From the NCBI RefSeq assembly GCF_905171775.1, contig NC_053501.1, forward strand, positions 18,203,254-18,267,253: 64,000 bases of DNA. The letters are read 5' to 3'. This stretch comes from Rana temporaria. Its lineage: Eukaryota > Chordata > Amphibia > Anura > Ranidae. The notes under the pieces are model-generated. The model saw nothing but the letters and a program-made list of their open reading frames with translations. It was not told the DNA's origin and did not search any database. Each line of letters opens with the position of its first letter. Within the stretch, counting starts at the first letter, position 1. Position numbers and translations under genes: made by a program. Shown here in pieces: positions 20,746 to 32,692 of the stretch.

Positions 20746-21970
20746 AGAACATAAGAATACTTGCCTAATAGTTTCTGCTTCTGGTCTGAGTGAAAGTACA
20801 TCAGCCCCCATGGGTATAAGGTCATGTGGCTCAGTTCTTTGTGTCAACTTCCTGAAAACTTCCCTTTTATAAACATCACAGTCTTGCCATCAAGGTTTCT
20901 GATGCAGGGGCAAGAAGTACCTGTCTTTAAACAAACAAACTCTCTGATAATTATTACACAAAAGCTATTTCCAAATACAGACAGTAGATGGCAGCAGATC
21001 CCTACATGTATGTTTTGTAAGCGCACCACTCCCAAAGCTGAATCCTTCTAAATATCAGCCTTCAATACTCCCATCCACAATGGCACTCCTTGGATGGGGA
21101 GGGGCTACCCTGAATATCATAATTTATTTCCCAAAGGCAGATTCCTAACGAGAGGAAGGAGTTGCGCTATGACCTTAAAAGTGTGCTGTTTCTCCTTTTA
21201 TTGTCTCCAAACTGTGGCAGGTTCCAGGCCAAGCTTTATTGCTCGGCAGCGTTGTAACCTGGGTGTCCTATATGAGAGGGAGTGCCTAAGTCACAAGATT
21301 TGCTAAATACAATTAAAAGTCGTTCTGCAAATAAGACCTTTTTTCCTCTGTGTGCAAATAATTCTAAAGTATGGCTTTCTTCAACGATTTCAAGAAATTT
21401 AATACATCTGCCATATATATGATTATGTATGGAGTGCAATAATGTTCTAATAATGATTAATTAGTTTCTTTAATGCTCAGTTTTGCCATTGTAGAGAGAT
21501 ATTGATTGGGAATTCAATTAACATAATTAAAAAAAAAGTAGGTTCTCTAGTAAATGGTTCACCCCAATGCTTCTCACTAATTGCTATAAAATGGAGGGCG
21601 TCATAGCTTGGACTCCAAACAGATTTAATTTTACAGTTACAATAAATTGGTCTGCATCAAAAAGCCTATTAATCAGAATAAATTAAAGAATGGATGGAGA
21701 AATGTTCTCTAATAGATTTCTTTTCTCTGCATTTGGGATATTTAAAAACAGTTTAGCTGACTCGTCAAATGCAGTTGAGCAAAATATTTAAAATGTTAAT
21801 GCGTATTTTGGACAATTAATTGCAAAATGGGAACATTCACAAAATATGATGGCTTTTTGTTTATTGAAAATATGTCCAGCAAAACAGTTTCATCGTTACA
21901 CCACTGCATGCATTTGCAATTCGTTAACAACTCTCTAATGCAGGGTTTCTCAACTAGGGTTCTTCTAGAT
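20746..21970. other. AT-rich, apparently single-copy; candidate conserved noncoding DNA
   Basis: 21350-21910 has no recognised repeat, few simple repeats and many TAAT/ATTA words ('attaattagtttcttta', 'caattaattgcaaaatgg'). It looks like a regulatory-type conserved block, but conservation cannot be seen from one sequence. No open frame of interest. Confidence 0.3.
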
Positions 21971-22214
21971 CAGGGGTCTCAAACTCAAATTACCTGAGGG
22001 CCACAAGACAAGTTTTCATATGCCATGGGGGGCCGCATGCAAACTTTCAAACTTCAAAAACAACAGTACTGGTGTCAGCGAACACATTATTAACCCCCAG
22101 CACTGGTGTCAGCGAGCGCATTATTACCACCAGCACTGGTGTCAGCGAGCGCATTATTACCACCAGCACTAGTGTAAGTCGACAAATTTGCTTGGAATCT
22201 AGGAGCCAGCTAAA

Positions 22215-22760
22215 AAAGTTAGGAGCCAGAAAACGCACCCCGTCCCGACGAGCTTGCGCGCAGAAGCGAACACATACATGAGCAGCGCCCGCATATGTAA
22301 ACGGTTTTCAAACCACACATGTGAGGTATCGCCGCGATTGGTAGAGCGAGAGCAATAATTCCAGCACTAGACCTCCTCTGTAACTTAAAACATGCAACCT
22401 GTAGATTTTTTTAAATGTCGCCTATGAAGATTTTAAAGGGTAAAAAAGTTTGTCGGCATTCCACAAGCGGACGCAATTTTGAAGCGTGACATGTTGGGTA
22501 TGAATTTACTCGGCGTAACATTATCTTTCATAATATTAAAAAAAAATGGGGATAACTTTACTGTTGTCTTATTTAATTAAAAAAGTGTAATTTTTTCCCA
22601 AAAAAGTGCGCTTGTAAGACCGCTGCGCAAATACGGCGTAACAGAAAGTATTGCAGCGATCGCCATTTTATTCTCTAGGGTGTTAGGATAAAAAATATAT
22701 ATAATGTTTGGGGGTTCTAATTAGAGGGAAGAATATGGCAGTGAAAATAGTGTAAAATGA
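22215..22760 (+). repeat. 'GAGCGAGAGC' dispersed repeat copy
   Basis: Shares 'gagcgagagcaataattcca', 'ctctgtaac', 'gcgcaattttgaagcgtgac' and 'ggcgtaacattatctttca' with 5090-5420 and 61375-61690. It includes the 'aattaaaaaagtg' TTAA site that is occupied by MITEs in other copies. Confidence 0.55.
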
Positions 22761-22789
22761 CATTAGAATTGCTGTTTAACTTGTAATGC

Positions 22790-22945
22790 TTAACTTGTAA
22801 TACCAACGGCCACCACCAGATGGCACCAGCTCACACATCTGGTGGTAATAACTTGTAATACCAACGGCCACCACCAGATGGCGCCAGCTCACATCTGGTG
22901 GTAATAACTTGTAATACCAACGGCTCACCACCAGATGGCGCCAGC
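22790..22945. repeat. ~58-bp tandem repeat, about 3 units
   Basis: Units contain 'acttgtaataccaacggc', 'caccaccagatggc' and 'catctggtggtaata', each with an internal hairpin. Confidence 0.8.
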
Positions 22946-23139
22946 CCCCACTTCCACCCTGCCTGCGGGCCATTTATAACTGGTCCGCGGGCCGGTACTT
23001 TGAGACCACTGTTCTAGAGGTTGCTAGGGGTTCCTTGAGCAAAGAGTAAGCTCTACCCTTCAAAATTCCCACTAACACCATTGATCCTTTTGCTTATCTG
23101 TAAGGGGATAAGTCTTCCCAATGACCACACGTGTGGGAG

Positions 23140-23390
23140 TCGGTTCACACAGGGGCGACTCAGCCGCCTGACAAGTCGCGCTCCACTCTATTCAATAGAA
23201 CCGTTCTAATAGGAGCAATGCAAGTCGCTCCGTCTTAGAAAAAGGTTCCTGTACGACTTTGGGGGCGACTTGCATTGACTTCAATACAGAAGTCATTTTT
23301 CAAGTCGCCTCTTAAGTCGTCTTGAGAATGCCTTGCCGAGACACCCCCCCGAAGTCGTGCCGCCCCTGTGTGAACCGGCTCTAAGGAGCC
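23140..23390. mobile_element. MITE with GGTTCACACAGGGGCGAC ends
   Basis: The left end GGTTCACACAGGGGCGAC and the right end CCGCCCCTGTGTGAACC are inverted. The interior is rich in 'aagtcgc' words. It probably belongs to the same broad group as the TTCACAC MITEs; its duplication is not clear. Confidence 0.6.
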
Positions 23391-23589
23391 TTCTTCCCAC
23401 TGACCATCACACTAATGTATCATGAGTTGTAGATATGGTAATTTTAGTGGGGGTTCCCTGAGACGAGAATGTTGTTATTTCAAGAGTTCCTCTGTGTTGA
23501 GAAGGGTTGCTCTAATGTCTCTCCAGTGCAGTAACTGATCCAATCTCAAGCATCTTGGCATTAGGAGAAGATTTTGGTCTCTTTTGACA
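23391..23589. other. unassigned spacer
   Basis: Nothing recognised. Confidence 0.3.
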
Positions 23590-24260
23590 CTCAAAGGGGT
23601 TGTAAAGGAATTTTTTTATTTTTTTTTCATAATAAGCATCCTTTACCTGCAGACATTCCTCCTTTTCACTTCCTCATTGTTGGTTTTTGCTCAGAAGTTG
23701 CTCTATTTCTTCTCCTGTTCTGTTCACTTCCTGCTTGTCTGATTGTAACTCACCACCGTAAAGGGAGGCTTTACTGCGGTGGTCAGTAACGTGCTCGCTC
23801 CCTCCTGGGAACTACATCTGTGCGGCAGGATGCTCTCTACATGTTGGAGACTTCAAGGAGGTGTGAATTACTGGGCGTGCCGCAATGCATACTGGGAAAT
23901 GTCGTTCTTACATGAACGAGCGCCGCAAACCAGGAAGTGAATGAGAGAACAGAAACTAGAATGCCGGAGGTGATATTGATGAAGGAATTTAATAGGTAAC
24001 ATTTTTTTTTTTAGCTAAATAGCTTCCTTTACTTTACTGCAGTCCTGGTTTCATGTCCTCATTGTTCGTTTTTGCTCTGATGTTGCTGTAATTCTGCTCT
24101 GTTCTGGACACTTCCTGGTTGCCTGTTTCCTTTGGACCACAGTACTGGGAGCTTCTAGTTTAGTTTTCAAACCCTCACTTCTCTATGGCTCTATACAGCA
24201 CAGAGGCAGGATAACTTGCAAAAACGAAACTGAAACTAAAGGTACATTATATGATTGTTT
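23590..24260. mobile_element. rearranged T2/Kolobok MITE copies
   Basis: 'aaaggggttgtaaag' at about 23595 opens a left half. A decayed right half follows (to about 24000), then a second left-half-like block (24001-24250, 'catgtcctcattgttcg', 'gacacttcctgg') in the same orientation as the first. Terminal TTAA is mutated. Confidence 0.5.
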
Positions 24261-25306
24261 TTTTATCTATTTTTAATCGTTTTTAAAAGGAATCAGTTAA
24301 CTATTATGTCTCTATACCCTGTAAACAGTCATTTAAGCAAAACATTTTTTTTCCTTTAACTCACGTCGCCACTCCAGCCGGAGTGGGTGAAGTGTACCCG
24401 GACAGGCCTCTCACACCGACCTGGCAGCCAGAGTATCACTTAGAACTTCTGAGAAGGAACAAGTCTCTGCCACTGATTTGGCTCTAATAGAATTAGGAGT
24501 GGGACCTCTGCCACAGGCCCTCTACTCAGGAACGTAGATAATAGAGCGAATCCTCTCAGCGAATATAATTTGCCTGAATCTCCCTCAGGTAGACTTCTTA
24601 ATTTTGGGGTCACCGACTGACAAGTTGCAGCATACAACTTCTCAGTGTCCGGCCACCCAGATCCCCGATGGATTGTCTAAACCCTATTGGATCACCTGTC
24701 TCCGGGCTCACCTCAGACCGACTCTCCACCGGACAGCATAACTCGCTTGGGATCTTCCTCATGAAGTGTGGGGACCCAGTAAGTCACTGGGGCCCCTTTG
24801 CAGCTTTAGTTGCTCCGGGCCATGAGGGCCCAGAGTCAGGATCTCCGCGTAGCATGTGCGCCCCGGCCTGATAGGCCATCTCGCCGGGGCCTGTGCTGTG
24901 CGCACACCCTAAAGGTGGGTGCCGCACCTGAAACCAGGAACGGGCGAAGAACCCCACAAAATGGCATCTGCCCAAGAAATACCCACCCCCAGCATGCCCC
25001 GCGAGGGAAACACTCCTCTGATTGGCTGCTGGAGAAAGGCGCCTCCGCCTGGACCCCTCTGGCACCACCTGCTATCCAAAGATGGAACGGTATCTTTGGA
25101 ACACGGAATGGAATCACAGGATAGCCCAGCCTGGCAGAAACCCAATTTACACAAATCAACATGGATGAGAGCAAAGTAACTCTTTCACCCCCCTCTAAAT
25201 TTAACATAGCACCTGTACTGAAAGTACACAGGCGCTACACACCTATCGCTACACATTGTAGGAATAACACGCCACCAGATTAGATTGCCCAGTTGTATGG
25301 TGTGAA
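24261..25306. repeat. GC-rich unclassified repeat with small terminal palindrome
   Basis: The stretch from about 24340 is GC-rich and contains incidental open frames on both strands (24810-25207). Near its right end 'gcacctgtactgaaagtaca' is followed by 'caggcgc', forming a hairpin. I suspect a retroelement end or LTR but see no coding domain. Confidence 0.3.
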
Positions 25307-25640
25307 GCAGGGGTCTCCAAACATTCTAAACAAAGGGCCGGTTTATTGTCTTTCAGACTCTTGGAGGGCCGGACTTTGGCCAGCGGGAGTGAAAACTTTC
25401 CTGGCATCAGTGGGAGTAAACATCTGGTATTAGGGGGAGGAATATTGCCCCATTGCTGGTATCATAGGGAGGAATAGTGCCCCATTAGTGGTGTCAGTGG
25501 GAGAAATGGTGTTCCATTGTCGGTATCAGATGGCAGAATAGGGTCTTGTATCATTGGGAGGGATACTGCTCCAAGGGCCTGATAAAGGCAAGCAAAGGGC
25601 CACATTCGGCCCTCGGGCCGCAGTTTGGAGACAGAAGGGG
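25307..25640. mobile_element. hAT MITE with ~33-bp internal repeats
   Basis: Left end CAGGGGTCTCCAAAC and right end 'gcagtttggagac' are imperfect inverted ends. The interior repeats the motif 'ggaatagtgccccatt...ggtgtcagtggga' with variation. The same family recurs at 28929-29430. Confidence 0.6.
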
Positions 25641-26621
25641 GTTGCTCCCTATTAAGATCTCTCTGCATTTTGTAAATCGACTTCAAAGATTATGTTTCAC
25701 TCCACTTGAATGCCCAAATCATGCGATGACTGGGACACTCATCTTGTATCTATCAACAAACGTTCTTTTATGAAATATAAAAATAAATAAAAATAAAAGA
25801 TTTGACAAATATCGAATAGATGTAAATGTACAAAAAGCTTTTCTTTGTCAAACCTTCTTGATTTGAAAAAACGCAAATCAAAACGGAGCCTCACTAGGCT
25901 TTTCAACCTTCGATGTCATTTTGTTGGGTTATCCTGCTGTGAACATATGTGACATAACAACATAAATACACAGAAAATCTTCCTGTGTTGTATAAATCCA
26001 TACTAAGCCAGCGCATTTATGTAAAATACTTATCTCATATCCAAAAGCCAGAATCCAGTTTTGCTTTGAGCACAAAAAGTACGCAGTGGAACGCCATGGC
26101 ATTGCCGCCTATCCTGTAGAAATGCAAAAAAGGTGACACATTTCAGGTTCGTTTTCTGCCAATTATGTTTTATAAAGGGAGGCGTGACTGTTTGTTGCAC
26201 TCGCTTTTATTCACTGCCATTGTTCTCGTTTATTTTCTTTACTGCTCTTACTGGTATTTTCTGTACACTTGGACAAATCAGGATCTATTCAAGTGAAACA
26301 GATTAGCGGCTGGAACCATGTAATCACAATGAGAGTTGCTGATTTCAGTCTCCAGTGAAATATAACAGATTACTCATGGGCCAATGTATTTCCTGAAAAG
26401 GACCACGTATTATGTTTTTTTTTCCCTTTTTATCGTACACAAAGAAGAAAACAAAAACGTCTGAAAGCAATACAACTGCTAGTTTTTATTCTGCAATGCA
26501 TTACCGATTTCCTTATTGGAAATGTTGTTATTAAGCAAGAAAGCTGTGCAATTACGTGCTCAACGACGCAGCCATTTGCCTGCTTGTGCCATATATTTGT
26601 TTTTGGGAACGGTAGGTAAAC
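25641..26621. other. apparently single-copy; candidate conserved noncoding DNA
   Basis: 25800-26600 lacks recognised repeats and contains the palindrome-like 'cttgatttgaaaaaacgcaaatcaaaa'. No gene. Conservation cannot be judged here. Confidence 0.3.
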
Positions 26622-27613
26622 CTATTCATAAAAGTAAATAAGATGGGGAACCGCGCTTAGGAGACCACTAGGTGGAAATATGTAGCACCCTTCCTGTCTC
26701 CCCTTGTCATGTGACAAATCACATGACCAGAACCAGGAAATAGGAGAAGCTGCCTTCATTCCCATTGGGCACTGGGCTGAGAAGCTGAGTGAGTGAAGTG
26801 AATTGAGTGAGCACACAGAGTCTTGGTTTGTCATTCGGAATCATACATCAGTGGCTTCTTTGGAGGAACCCGGACATCTAAGAGGACCGGTATTACCTGG
26901 ACCAGAGAACTCACCTGGAGAACCCGGAAAGGCGATGAGCCGAGTCGCTTGGATACTATCCATTTACATGCGCTTTACCCCTGCAGGGGTGAGTGCCTCT
27001 GGTGAGTGGGGACCCAGGAGGGGGAGCACCGGAACCACTGCGTGAACTCACATAATTACATATTGTGATTATTCACTCTGATTGGATGCACCTGGTCACG
27101 AACATTTTCTGATTTATTATACATGGACTATTGACCCTATATTTCCATTAACTGGACTATCTATCTGGCATTGTTTGCATATAATGTTCATATAATTTTT
27201 ATTTATTTTTCACTTTTTGGATTTGTCACTTCCGTACTGCCGGCTCTGACCTATAGCAGTGCTGCTGATAGGTGGAAGCCGTCACTTATTGTTTATATCT
27301 ATTCAACGTTTGGTCTTTTATACTTTATATTGCACTGGTACCTATGTAATGCATCTGCAATTATACTGAACCACTTGTGACTGCTAGTCACATCTATTTT
27401 ATACCATCACTGGTACACACCAATCCCACATTGGCTCCAATTACGAGCATTCTATTGAGGCACTTTTATTGCATTTCACTTTGAGACTCACTAGCTATTA
27501 GCTTCAATTGGGTCAGATAAAAGTCACCCATGTACTAATTTCCCGGTACTTCTAGCCTCCAGTTGAGACAGCGCCACCACCCCCACACCTCCATTACTCT
27601 ATTCATAAAAGTA
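26622..27613. mobile_element. 962-bp noncoding insertion with 15-bp target duplication
   Basis: The identical 15-mer CTATTCATAAAAGTA occurs at 26622-26636 and 27599-27613, bracketing 962 bp that begins 'aataagatggggaaccgcgc' and ends 'gcgccaccacccccacacct' plus 'ccattact'. A 15-bp duplication suits target-primed retroposition. There is no poly-A tail, no RNA polymerase III box and no coding domain. The 'gcgcc' near the right end resembles the ends at about 44431 and 46719. Probably a Penelope-like or other tail-less retroposon. Confidence 0.55.
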
Positions 27614-27785
27614 TCCCGGAATAAATATGCAGAACATGAGTCAGGCTAAAATAAAATTGTCAAAATTAGTCCCCCCTAAAATAAGGTTGTATATACTCAA
27701 CTCTCCTTCTGACCACTCCACCAAACACCGCAGTGTTGAAGAGAAAAAAAAAACAGAGCATGGAAACTCTCAAATCCAACATTTT
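27614..27785. other. unassigned spacer
   Basis: Contains an A-run near 27740. Nothing else recognised. Confidence 0.3.
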
Positions 27786-28138
27786 TTAAAGCGGTGGTTC
27801 ACCCTAAAAAACAAGTTTTCAGCATACTAGCGCGAGCTACAGTATGCCTTTATTTATTTTTTTGGCGCCGTACTCACAGTTTAATTGCGTAGTTCAGTTT
27901 CAGACTCCCCGCGGGGAATGGGCGTTCCTATGCAGAGGGAACGTGATTGACGGCCGGCTATGGCGCGTCACGCTTCCCGAAAATAGCCGGAGTAGGACTT
28001 TGCTCTTCACGACGCTATACGGCGCCTGCGCACAGACATCGGAGCTGACTGCGCAGGCGCCGTGAAGAGCAAAGTCCTATTTCGGCTATTTTCGGGAAGC
28101 GTGACGCGCCATAGCCGGCCGTCAATCACGTTCCCTCT
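27786..28138. mobile_element. T2-type foldback MITE, right end truncated
   Basis: TTAA at 27786-27789 is followed by AGCGGTGGTTCACCC, a T2-like end. Arms at about 27940-28033 and 28048-28137 pair almost perfectly ('gtcacgcttcccgaaaatag', 'gactttgctcttcacg'). After 28138 the sequence switches abruptly and no matching right end appears. Confidence 0.65.
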
Positions 28139-28928
28139 GGTCCGCTAATTGCATATCCCTGCCATAGACTTTAATGGGGTTTGCAGTTTGAGTCTGAAGT
28201 TTTGCGATGTTCGAGAGTTCTGGCGTAAAAAATGGGGAGGGGGGTGCCTAACTCTACCTACTAACTGTAAGATATTTCCCTTGTGCTGATTTTTTTTTTT
28301 TCTATTTTGGCCGCACTTCTTTCTTTTCAGAATGTTTATAGGCCATTTTTTTTTTGTTATCCCTTAAAATCCCCACATACCGATATCTCGAGTTCTGTGC
28401 ACTCGGCGTACTTCATGCTCGAATTTTCCAGATGCTTCCAATATCTGCTATTTACAAACAATTTGTTCTCAAACACAACTTTGTAATGGAAGATATTATT
28501 TTCTGCCATATAGTCAATTGTAAAACGAAGCTGTACGGAATGGCGCACAATTAATATGAACACAGACGTCCGAACCAACATCTTCAGAACAGCGATGCCC
28601 AATTATCATGTACTATTTGCTCTGTATAAAGTCAATACAGTTTATTATATTGCTGCAAACTGCATACAATGTCAATATTTTCATAAGGTACCTTTTTGTT
28701 CTAATCAATAATAGTTTTTTTTTTTTTTGAATCTCTAGTTAAATTGATAAACTTTGGGAAAGCGCTTCTTTCTGCAAATCATTTTGTAACCACCCATTTT
28801 GTTGGCGCAGTGTGTGATCGTAGTGTGCGTAAAAGCGGAACATTTTAAGCGCCCCTGTCAGGTGTAAATGGCTTTGTCTCGATACCTCTTACTGCCACTT
28901 TTGCTGGATAACTTTGGTCTTGTAAAGC
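28139..28928. other. unassigned
   Basis: 28140-28250 is repeat-like. 28380-28700 looks single-copy and AT-rich. No gene recognised. Confidence 0.3.
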
Positions 28929-29430
28929 AAGTGTCTCCAAACTTTCTAAACAAAGTTTACTGTCATTCAGAGTTTAGGAGGGCCAGACTATGGCCAGTGG
29001 AAGTAGACAATATCTCAGGCTTGGTGGTCAGTGGGAGTAAAACAAAACTACATGGCGCCTTTGGTCATTAGGAGGAGGAATAGTGCCCCATCATTGGTGT
29101 CGGTGGGAGGAATAGTGCCCCATCACTGGTGTCGGTGGGAGGAATAGTGCCCCATCACTGGTGTCAGTGGGGGGAATAGTGCCCCATCATTGGTGTCAGT
29201 GAGAGGAATAGTGCCTCATTGTTGGTGTCAGTGGGAGGAATAGTGCCTCATTGTTGGTGTCAGTGGGAGGAATAGTGCTCCATTGTTGGTGTCAGTGGGA
29301 GAAATGGTGCCCTATTGTTGGTGTCAGTCGGAAGAATAGTGCTCCATTTTTGGTGTCAGTGGGAGAAGTGGCACCCCATGGATGGTGTCAGTGGGAGAAG
29401 TGGCGCCCCATGGTTGGTGTCAGTGGGAGA
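28929..29430. mobile_element. hAT MITE with expanded 33-bp minisatellite
   Basis: 'agtgtctccaaactttctaa' matches the left end of the 25307-25640 hAT family. From about 29070 the interior expands into some eleven units of a ~33-bp repeat ('ggaatagtgccccatc', 'ggtgtcagtggga'). The right terminus is missing: the sequence runs straight into the 32-bp satellite. Confidence 0.6.
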
Positions 29431-32400
29431 AGTGAATGCAGGCTCCTGGGGAGAGAAGATATAGTGAATGCAGGGTCCTGGGGAGATCAGATATAGTGAA
29501 TGCAGGCTCCTGGGGAGATCAGATATAGTGAATGCAGGCTCCTGGGGAGATCAGATATAGTGAATGCAGGGTACTGGGGAGAGAAGATATAGTGAATGCA
29601 GGGTCCTGGGGAGAGAAGATATAGTGAATGCAGGCTCCTGGGGAGAGAAGATATAGTGAATGCAGGCTCCTGGGGAGAGAAGATATAGTGAATGCAGGGT
29701 CCTGGGGAGAGAAGATATAGTGAATGCAGGCTCCTGGGGAGAGAAGATATAGTGAATGCAGGCTCCTGGGGAGATCAGATATAGTGAATGCAGGGTACTG
29801 GGGAGAGAAGATATAGTGAATGCAGGGCCCTGGGGAGAGAAGATATAGTGAATGCAGGCTCCTGGGGAGAGAAGATATAGTGAATGCAGGCTCCTGGGGA
29901 GAGAAGATATAGTGAATGCAGGGTCCTGGGGAGAGAAGATATAGTGAATGCAGGCTCCTGGGGAGAGAAGATATAGTGAATGCAGGCTCCTGGGGAGAGA
30001 AGATATAGTGAATGCAGGCTCCTGGGGAGATCAGATATAGTGAATGCAGGCTCCTGGGGAGATCAGATATAGTGAATGCAGGGTACTGGGGAGAGAAGAT
30101 ATAGTGAATGCAGGCTCCTGGGGAGAGAAGATATAGTGAATGCAGGCTCCTGGGGAGAGAAGATGTAGTGAATGCAGGCTCCTGGGGAGAGAAGATATAG
30201 TGAATGCAGGGTCCTGGGGAGAGAAGATATAGTGAATGGAGGGTCCTGGGGAGAGAAGATATAGTGAATGCAGGGTCCTGGGGGGGAGAGGATATAGTGA
30301 ATGCAGGGTCCTGGGGAGAGAAGATATAGTGAATGCAGGCTCCTGGGGAGACCAGATATAGTGAATGGAGGGTCCTGGGGAGACCAGATATAGTGAATGC
30401 AGGGTCCTGGGGAGAGAAGATATAGTGAATGCAGGCTCCTGGGGAGAGAAGATATAGTGAATGCAGGCTCCTGGGGAGATCAGATATAGTGAATGCAGGC
30501 TCCTGGGGAGATCAGATATAGTGAATGCAGGGTACTGGGGAGAGAAGATATAGTGAATGCAGGCTCCTGGGGAGATCAGATATAGTGAATGCAGGGTCCT
30601 GGGGAGAGAAGATATAGTGAATGCAGGCTCCTGGGGAGAGAAGATATAGTGAATGCAGGGTCCTGGGGAGAGAAGATATAGTGAATGCAGGCTCCTGGGG
30701 AGAGAAGATATAGTGAATGCAGGCTCCTGGGGAGATCAGATATAGTGAATGCAGGGTACTGGGGAGAGAAGATATAGTGAATGCAGGGCCCTGGGGAGAG
30801 AAGATATAGTGAATGCAGGCTCCTGGGGAGAGAAGATATAGTGAATGCAGGCTCCTGGGGAGAGAAGATATAGTGAATGCAGGGTCCTGGGGAGAGAAGA
30901 TATAGTGAATGCAGGCTCCTGGGGAGAGAAGATATAGTGAATGCAGGCTCCTGGGGAGAGAAGATATAGTGAATGCAGGCTCCTGGGGAGATCAGATATA
31001 GTGAATGCAGGCTCCTGGGGAGATCAGATATAGTGAATGCAGGCTCCTGGGGAGATCAGATATAGTGAATGCAGGCTCCTGGGGAGATCAGATATAGTGA
31101 ATGCAGGGTCCTGGGGAGAGAAGATGTAGTGAATGCAGGCTCCTGGGGAGAGAAGATATAGTGAATGCAGGGTCCTGGGGAGAGAAGATATAGTGAATGC
31201 AGGGTCCTGGGGGGAGAGGATATAGTGAATGCAGGGTCCTGGGGAGAGAAGATATAGTGAATGCAGGCTCCTGGGGAGACCAGATATAGTGAATGGAGGG
31301 TCCTGGGGAGACCAGATATAGTGAATGCAGGGTCCTGGGGAGAGAAGATATAGTGAATGCAGGCTCCTGGGGAGAGAAGATATAGTGAATGCAGGCTCCT
31401 GGGGAGATCAGATATAGTGAATGCAGGCTCCTGGGGAGATCAGATATAGTGAATGCAGGGTACTGGGGAGAGAAGATATAGTGAATGCAGGCTCCTGGGG
31501 AGATCAGATATAGTGAATGCAGGGTCCTGGGGAGAGAAGATATAGTGAATGCAGGCTCCTGGGGAGAGAAGATATAGTGAATGCAGGGTCCTGGGGAGAG
31601 AAGATATAGTGAATGGAGGGTCCTGGGGAGAGAAGATATAGTGAATGCAGGGTCCTGGGGGGAGAGGATATAGTGAATGCAGGGTCCTGGGGAGAGAAGA
31701 TATAGTGAATGCAGGCTCCTGGGGAGACCAGATATAGTGAATGGAGGGTCCTGGGGAGACCAGATATAGTGAATGCAGGGTCCTGGGGAGAGAAGATATA
31801 GTGAATGCAGGCTCCTGGGGAGAGAAGATATAGTGAATGCAGGGTCCTGGGGGGAGAGGATATAGTGAATGCAGGCTCCTGGGGAGAGAAGATATAGTGA
31901 ATGGAGGGTCCTGGGGAGACCAGATATAGTGAATGCAGGCTCCTGGGGAGAGAAGATATAGTGAATGCAGGGTCCTGGGGAGAGAAGATATAGTGAATGG
32001 AGGGTCCTGGGGAGAGAAGATATAGTGAATGCAGGGTCCTGGGGGGAGAGGATATAGTGAATGCAGGGTCCTGGGGAGAGAAGATATAGTGAATGCAGGC
32101 TCCTGGGGAGACCAGATATAGTGAATGGAGGGTCCTGGGGAGACCAGATATAGTGAATGCAGGGTCCTGGGGAGAGAAGATATAGTGAATGCAGGCTCCT
32201 GGGGAGAGAAGATATAGTGAATGGAGGGTCCTGGGGAGACCAGATATAGTGAATGCAGGCTCCTGGGGAGAGAAGATATAGTGAATGCAGGGTCCTGGGG
32301 AGAGAGGATATAGTGAATGCAGGCTCCTGGGGAGAGAAGATATAGTGAATGCAGGCTCCTGGGGAGAGAAGATATAGTGAATGCAGGGTCCTGGGGGGAG

Positions 32401-32692
32401 AGGATATAGTGAATGCAGGCTCCTGGGGAGAGAAGATATAGTGAATGGAGGGTCCTGGGGAGACCAGATATAGTGAATGCAGGGTCCTGGGGAGAGAAGA
32501 TATAGTGAATGCAGGCTCCTGGGGAGAGAAGATATAGTGAATGCAGGGTCCTGGGGGGAGAGGATATAGTGAATGCAGGCTCCTGGGGAGAGAAGATATA
32601 GTGAATGGAGGGTCCTGGGGAGACCAGATATAGTGAATGCAGGGTCCTGGGGGGAGAGGATATAGTGAATGCAGGCTCCTGGATTTAGTAAC
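29431..32692. repeat. 32-bp satellite array, about 100 units
   Basis: The basic unit is AGATATAGTGAATGCAGGCT followed by CCTGGGGAGAGA, 32 bp, repeated for about 3.26 kb. Recurrent variants (GGTCC, GGTAC, GGCCC; AGATC, AGACC; GGGGGAGAGG; GGAGGG) occur in ordered blocks that recur about 930-960 bp apart, for example the unique GGGCCCTGG unit at about 29826 and 30786. The long minus-strand open frame (31504-32694) exists because the unit has no stop in the frames used and repeats every 96 bp. Confidence 0.97.

Larger units (their letters stand above)
21971..23011. mobile_element. hAT element with internal minisatellites
   Basis: Ends CAGGGGTCTCAAACTC and the approximate complement GTACTTTGAGACCACTG are flanked by TTCTAGAT (21963-21970) and TTCTAGAG (23012-23019), an 8-bp duplication with one mismatch. 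Inside lie a ~33-bp minisatellite (22066-22170), a copy of the dispersed 'GAGCGAGAGC' repeat (about 22215-22760) and a ~58-bp tandem repeat (about 22790-22940) built on 'ccaccaccagatgg'. No transposase remains. Confidence 0.7.

Noticed and set aside
24810..25207. Open frames of up to 123 codons on both strands
   Set aside because: GC-rich repeat sequence has few stop codons. No domain is recognisable and both strands are open alike.
29431..32692. Possible CRISPR-like array
   Set aside because: Units are contiguous with no unique spacers and the context is a vertebrate genome. It is a satellite.
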